This document shows, piece after piece, positions 60,457-64,000 of a stretch of DNA of 64,000 nucleotides (the first letter of the stretch is position 1; the number at the start of each line of letters is the position of its first letter). The stretch comes from Afipia massiliensis. GTDB lineage: Bacteria > Pseudomonadota > Alphaproteobacteria > Rhizobiales > Xanthobacteraceae. The position numbers were made by a program, and so were the translations under genes. The notes below the pieces were generated by a model. It was not told where the DNA came from and made no database searches. It saw only the letters and a list, made by a program, of their open reading frames with translations. The stretch spans positions 186,001 to 250,000 of the forward strand of contig NZ_JACHIJ010000001.1 in assembly GCF_014203115.1 (NCBI RefSeq). The letters run 5' to 3'.

Positions 60457-61815
60457 TCAGGCGGCGGTCTTGTCTTCTTCTTCCTTGAGCAGATCGTCGC
60501 GCGTGACCTTCTTCTCGGTCACGTTGGCGAGTTCGAGAATGAAGTCGACGACCTTGTCCTCATAGATCGGCGCGCGAAGCTGGGCCAGCGCGTTCGGATT
60601 GCTGCGATAGAAATCCCAGACTTCCTTTTCACGGCCTGGCGACTGACGTGCACGGTCGATCAGCGCACGGCTGACTTCATCGTCGGTGACGGTGATCTTG
60701 TTCTTCTCGCCGATCTCGGAGAGCACGAGGCCGAGGCGAACGCGGCGATCCGCGATCTTCTCGTACTCTTCCTTGGCCTTCTCCTCGGTGGTGTCTTCGT
60801 CGGCGAAGGTCTTGCCGGTCGATTCCATCTCGGCCTTGATCGAGTTCCACATCAGCTTGAACTCTTCCTCGACCAGCGACGGCGGCGGACCGAACTTGTG
60901 CGTCTCGTCGAGCTTGTCGAGCAGCACGCGCTTGACGCGCTGGCGCGACGCGCCGGCGAATTCAGCCACCAGCCGCTCGCGCATGGCTTCCTTCAGCTTG
61001 TCGAGCGATTCCATGCCGAGGTTCTTGGCGAACTCGTCATCGACCTTCGACTCCTGCGGCGCCTCGATCAGGCTCGCGGTGGTTTCGAACTCGGCGTCCT
61101 TACCGGCCAGATGTTCCGCGGTGTAGTTCTTCGGGAACGAGGCCTTGACGTTGCGGGTCTCGCCCGCGGCGATGCCGATCAACTGGTCTTCGAAGCCCGG
61201 AATGAACGTGCCCGAACCGATCACCACCTGAATGCCTTCGCCGGTGCCGCCGTCGAACAGTTCGCCGTCGATCGAGCCCTTGAAGGCCACGGTGACGCGG
61301 TCGCCCTTCTCGGCCTTCGCGCCTTCCGCCTTCGCAGCATAGGGACGGCTCTGATCGGCAATGCGCTTCAGCGCTTCCTCGACGTCGGCGTCAGTGACTT
61401 CCGCCACCGGCTTCTCGACATTGAAGCTCTTGAAGTCTGCCAGTTCGATCGCCGGCACGACTTCGATGGCGACCGAGTAGTTCAGGTCGGACTTGCCGGC
61501 CAGAATGTCTTCGATTTCCTTTTCCTCGGTCGGCATCGTGACCTTGGGCTCGGTGGCGAGACGGAAACCGCGCTCGGTGAAGATCCCGGCGTTGGTGTCG
61601 CGAATCAACTGCTCGACGGTCTCGGCGGCAACCGAACGACCATAGACCTTCTTGAGATGGGCGACAGGAACCTTGCCGGGACGGAAACCGTTCAGCTTCA
61701 CCTTGTCCTTCATGTCGACAAGACGGGCATCCACCTTGGCATCGATATCCGACGCGGGAACGCTGACCTTGAACTCGTGCTTCAATCCCTCGGCGAGGGT
61801 TTCTGTGACCTGCAT
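60457..61815 (-). CDS. tig: Trigger factor
   Basis: 452-residue ribosome-associated chaperone and prolyl isomerase. The N-terminal ribosome-binding part has [17 protein letters not shown] (the GFRxGKxP signature). A FKBP-type domain follows ([38 protein letters not shown]), then a long helical C-terminal chaperone domain ending [11 protein letters not shown]. It is the first gene of the usual tig-clpP order. Confidence 0.97.
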   Translation of the reverse strand: MQVTETLAEGLKHEFKVSVPASDIDAKVDARLVDMKDKVKLNGFRPGKVPVAHLKKVYGRSVAAETVEQLIRDTNAGIFTERGFRLATEPKVTMPTEEKEIEDILAGKSDLNYSVAIEVVPAIELADFKSFNVEKPVAEVTDADVEEALKRIADQSRPYAAKAEGAKAEKGDRVTVAFKGSIDGELFDGGTGEGIQVVIGSGTFIPGFEDQLIGIAAGETRNVKASFPKNYTAEHLAGKDAEFETTASLIEAPQESKVDDEFAKNLGMESLDKLKEAMRERLVAEFAGASRQRVKRVLLDKLDETHKFGPPPSLVEEEFKLMWNSIKAEMESTGKTFADEDTTEEKAKEEYEKIADRRVRLGLVLSEIGEKNKITVTDDEVSRALIDRARQSPGREKEVWDFYRSNPNALAQLRAPIYEDKVVDFILELANVTEKKVTRDDLLKEEEDKTAA

Positions 61816-62246
61816 GGCGTCGATCTTCTTCCAGCTTGACCCGGCGGCGCCGGGTCGTTGTCAATGTGTTGGACGCAGGACCAGTCGGCTATGAGGCCGA
61901 GCGGCATGCATCGGTGGCGCGGCGGACGCGTTCCCCGAGGGAACACCTCTTCCAGAATTACTGCGCGAATGCGCCGGGTGCGGGCGGAGAGCCCGGTGCC
62001 GCACCACAATCCTTTGATATTGTTGGGTTTTTTGACGGAAAAACGGTCAATCCATCCCAATTTGTATCGCAGTCTGTATCCAGTCTTCCGGCAAGCTGGA
62101 ATACACGGATTCCGATGCTCATCGCATGATCCAAGCGTTGGTTCAAGCTGACATATGGCAACGTGCATCCGGCGCAAGATGCGATCTCCGGCGGCAAGAC
62201 CGGCGGTTCCGGATCACGTTCCCGGCCTGTTGTCAGCCTGTCTGCC
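61816..62246. other. tig leader and intergenic region
   Basis: 431 bases without a supported gene. GACCCGGC / GCCGGGTC (61838-61856) is an 8-base-pair hairpin with a 3-base loop just upstream of the tig start. GTTCCC / GGGAAC with a 3-base loop lies at 61930-61944. The part from about 62010 to 62100 is AT-rich and the likeliest place for the tig promoter, but I cannot choose a -35/-10 pair. Short frames on both strands here lack ribosome sites and look spurious. No tRNA fold was seen. Confidence 0.5.
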
Positions 62247-62822
62247 TCACAAACCGATCGTCACCTCCGCCCACTTGGCGATGGTGTCGCTGTTGAGGAA
62301 TTCGATCACGCCAGGCTCGACCGCAGCGGGACGATCGTTCCCGACAATGGCCGTCGCAACGATAGCGTCGCAGCGGTCGTTGAACGCCACCGCGAGCGAG
62401 GATCTGCGCGTCCATCCGGACGTCGTGACCGTGTAGCCCCGGCTGCGGCCCTTCATCCAGCGGACGCTGATCGGCCGGCCCGGACCCGTTGCCGTCGGCT
62501 TCTCGCCCATCAGATTGAAATCACTCAGACGCGCAAGTTCGTCGTCATCCGATACGCCGGTCGTGCAATTGCAGAAGCCGATCTTGGCGCGGATGTAGAG
62601 ATTAACTTCGACGCCACAGTTAGCAGCCGTGCAGCGGAATGCTTTCCCCTTCCCCCACTCGTCCGCCAGAAACGGCCATTGCACTTCGGCCCACGCCGGC
62701 TGGCTTTTCGGGGCTTGCGCCCCGCTCCGGTTCAACAGCGGCCAGGCATCAGACGTGTACGCTCCGGCCAGACCGCCGAGCGCAAGGCCCGCTATCGCGG
62801 CGATGGTGACAGTTCGTGTCAT
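62247..62822 (-). CDS. Exported Cys-containing hypothetical protein
   Basis: 191 residues. An N-terminal signal or anchor segment (about 4-22: TVTIAAIAGLALGGLAGAY) is followed by a mature part with a cysteine-rich stretch, FRCTAANCGVEVNLYIRAKIGFCNCTTG (four Cys within about 26 residues), and a late single Cys (NDRCDAIVA). This could hold disulfides or a metal. The rest is mixed alpha/beta with no family I can name. It starts 4 bases after the TPR gene, so the two are probably one operon. Confidence 0.65.
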   Translation of the reverse strand: MTRTVTIAAIAGLALGGLAGAYTSDAWPLLNRSGAQAPKSQPAWAEVQWPFLADEWGKGKAFRCTAANCGVEVNLYIRAKIGFCNCTTGVSDDDELARLSDFNLMGEKPTATGPGRPISVRWMKGRSRGYTVTTSGWTRRSSLAVAFNDRCDAIVATAIVGNDRPAAVEPGVIEFLNSDTIAKWAEVTIGL

Positions 62823-62825
62823 CCT

Positions 62826-64000
62826 CTAGTTGCTCGCAACAAATCTCCTCGCGTCCGCAAGCGCCGGCCTGTCGGAATTCGCGTCGGCCGCCTGCGTCAG
62901 CAATTTCCCGTAGACGTCCTTCGCCTTTGCCTTGTCGCCCAGCGCCTCCGCGGCCTTTGCGGCTCCGGCATAGCCGTTGAAGCGGTTAGGCTCCTTGGCC
63001 ATCGTCGCTTCGAAGGCCACTAGCGCCTCCTTCGCCATGCCGCGATCGAGCAGCATGAAGCCGTAGAGTTCGCGTGCGGGCGCGAGTGGTCCCGGCGTGA
63101 CCGGCGACTTTTCGGTTCTATCCTCCGCGGCGACGGCGACCGTCATCGCCTTCAGCGCATCTTCGTGCTTACCTTCGGCGTACAGAATCCAGGCGGACGC
63201 CACCTGCTCCTGCACATCGACCTGACCGGCCCAGTAATCATTCTTCGCGTTACGCAGTGCGTCGCGCAGTTCGGCAAGCTTTGCGGCATCCGCCTTCGCC
63301 GCAGCCGGATTGCCCGAATGCGCCGCGCCGAGCGCCCGCGCAAAATGCGTCACCGCAACCGCGTGCGGGAATTTACTCGGCTCCACTTCGAGATTGGCAG
63401 CCGCCGCCCAGTCACCGCGCTCTACAACATAACGCGCAGGCGACGCCGCTCGCGCGAACGCGGCAGGGAAAGCATCGAGGCCGAACTTCATCGCTTTGAT
63501 ATTCTCAACGATGTCACGCGCCTCCTTGTCCTGACCGAGTTGCAGGTAGGCGTACACGAGATAGTCCTCGCCGTGCATCTGGTCGCCGGCTTCCTTGCTG
63601 ACTTTCGCGGCGGCGACCGAAGCCGCGTTCGCCCCGATCGAATCCCGCCAGTATCCGACACGCGTGAAAATGTGCGACGGCATATGCTGCGCATGCGGCG
63701 CGTTCGGCGCGATCTTGGCGTAACGCATCGCCGCCGGCAGACCTTTCTCCGCGATGGGCGGATAATCGTAGAGGTGGATCAGATAGTGGGCGGCGCCAGG
63801 ATGCTGCGGCGCGCGTTCGAAAATGGGTTGCAGAATGGCCGCGCCCTTGAGCTGGCTCGCATATGTCTTGTCGGCAGGCGACGCACTGACATTCAGCGCG
63901 ATGGCGTAGAAGATCTGAGCCTCGTCGTCGTCGGGATAACGCGCCGCCACCGCCTCCATCGCCTTGACGTACGACTGCACGCGCGCCTGATGTGGGGTCT
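62826..64000 (-). CDS. TPR protein (N-terminal part beyond window)
   Basis: 391 codons are visible; the frame is still open at the right edge, so the start lies outside. Repeated helical units include AVAARYPDDDEAQIFYAIALNVSASPADKTYASQLKGA, QHPGAAHYLIHLYDYP, and APNAPHAQHMPSHIFTRVGYW, a signature of a family of roughly 550-residue TPR proteins of unknown role. The C-terminal TPRs are canonical (GMAKEALVAFEATMAKEPNRFNGY). A GTG at 63980 could be mistaken for a start but is internal. Confidence 0.8.
   Translation of the reverse strand, partial: TPHQARVQSYVKAMEAVAARYPDDDEAQIFYAIALNVSASPADKTYASQLKGAAILQPIFERAPQHPGAAHYLIHLYDYPPIAEKGLPAAMRYAKIAPNAPHAQHMPSHIFTRVGYWRDSIGANAASVAAAKVSKEAGDQMHGEDYLVYAYLQLGQDKEARDIVENIKAMKFGLDAFPAAFARAASPARYVVERGDWAAAANLEVEPSKFPHAVAVTHFARALGAAHSGNPAAAKADAAKLAELRDALRNAKNDYWAGQVDVQEQVASAWILYAEGKHEDALKAMTVAVAAEDRTEKSPVTPGPLAPARELYGFMLLDRGMAKEALVAFEATMAKEPNRFNGYAGAAKAAEALGDKAKAKDVYGKLLTQAADANSDRPALADARRFVASN

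Overview
The window is chromosomal DNA from an alphaproteobacterium of the Bradyrhizobiaceae/Nitrobacteraceae (Afipia, Oligotropha, Nitrobacter, Rhodopseudomonas and Bradyrhizobium relatives). This is inferred from the dense GC-rich coding, the short editing-less ProS, a DUF3551 gene, a DUF1467 gene, the gene order around nuo and tig-clp-lon, and a GTCATTGCGAGCG repeat. Genus is not resolved. Function calls come from reading the translated proteins and recalling families; no database search was run.

Bases 1-9.7 kb are the conserved minus-strand rpsB-tsf-pyrH-frr-uppS-cdsA-dxr-rseP-bamA cluster: translation factors, UMP kinase, undecaprenyl and isoprenoid precursors, phospholipid synthesis and outer-membrane assembly. 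bamA runs off the left edge. Bases 9.9-20.1 kb hold a caspase-fold protein that has lost both catalytic residues, dnaE1, a 32-residue membrane peptide behind a promoter carrying two LexA-type boxes, a DUF3551 gene, lolD-lolE and proS. Bases 20.3-23.1 kb are a plus-strand DUF2946/TonB-receptor pair ending in a strong terminator.

Bases 42.2-23.3 kb (minus strand) are one very tight transcription unit: nuoA-B-C-D, an FkbM-type methyltransferase, nuoE, a 59-residue membrane protein, nuoF-G-H-I-J-K-L-M-N, birA, rnj, mce and a DUF1467 gene. Many junctions overlap by 1 or 4 bases. The methyltransferase and the small membrane protein are not standard complex I subunits, yet are translationally coupled to nuoD and nuoE.

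Bases 42.4-49.0 kb are mixed: a tartrate/D-malate-type dehydrogenase, tRNA-Asp(GTC), an HU gene with terminator, a palindromic repeat, pepT, an exported hypothetical, a decayed second copy of the pepT 3' end, an AT-richer hypothetical gene, a YCII-like protein, an acyltransferase-3 and tRNA-Val(TAC). Bases 49.1-61.8 kb carry lon, clpX, clpP and tig. clpP and clpX are separated by about 6 kb holding two related zinc-ribbon proteins, two other hypothetical proteins and a large exported TPR-CHAT protein. Two long palindromes with the same termini lie between lon and clpX. The right edge has an exported Cys-containing protein and a TPR protein cut by the window end.

The most promising undescribed items are the SOS-box-controlled 32-residue membrane peptide (16.1-16.3 kb), the two extra genes inside the nuo operon, and the accessory CHAT/zinc-ribbon cluster between clpP and clpX.
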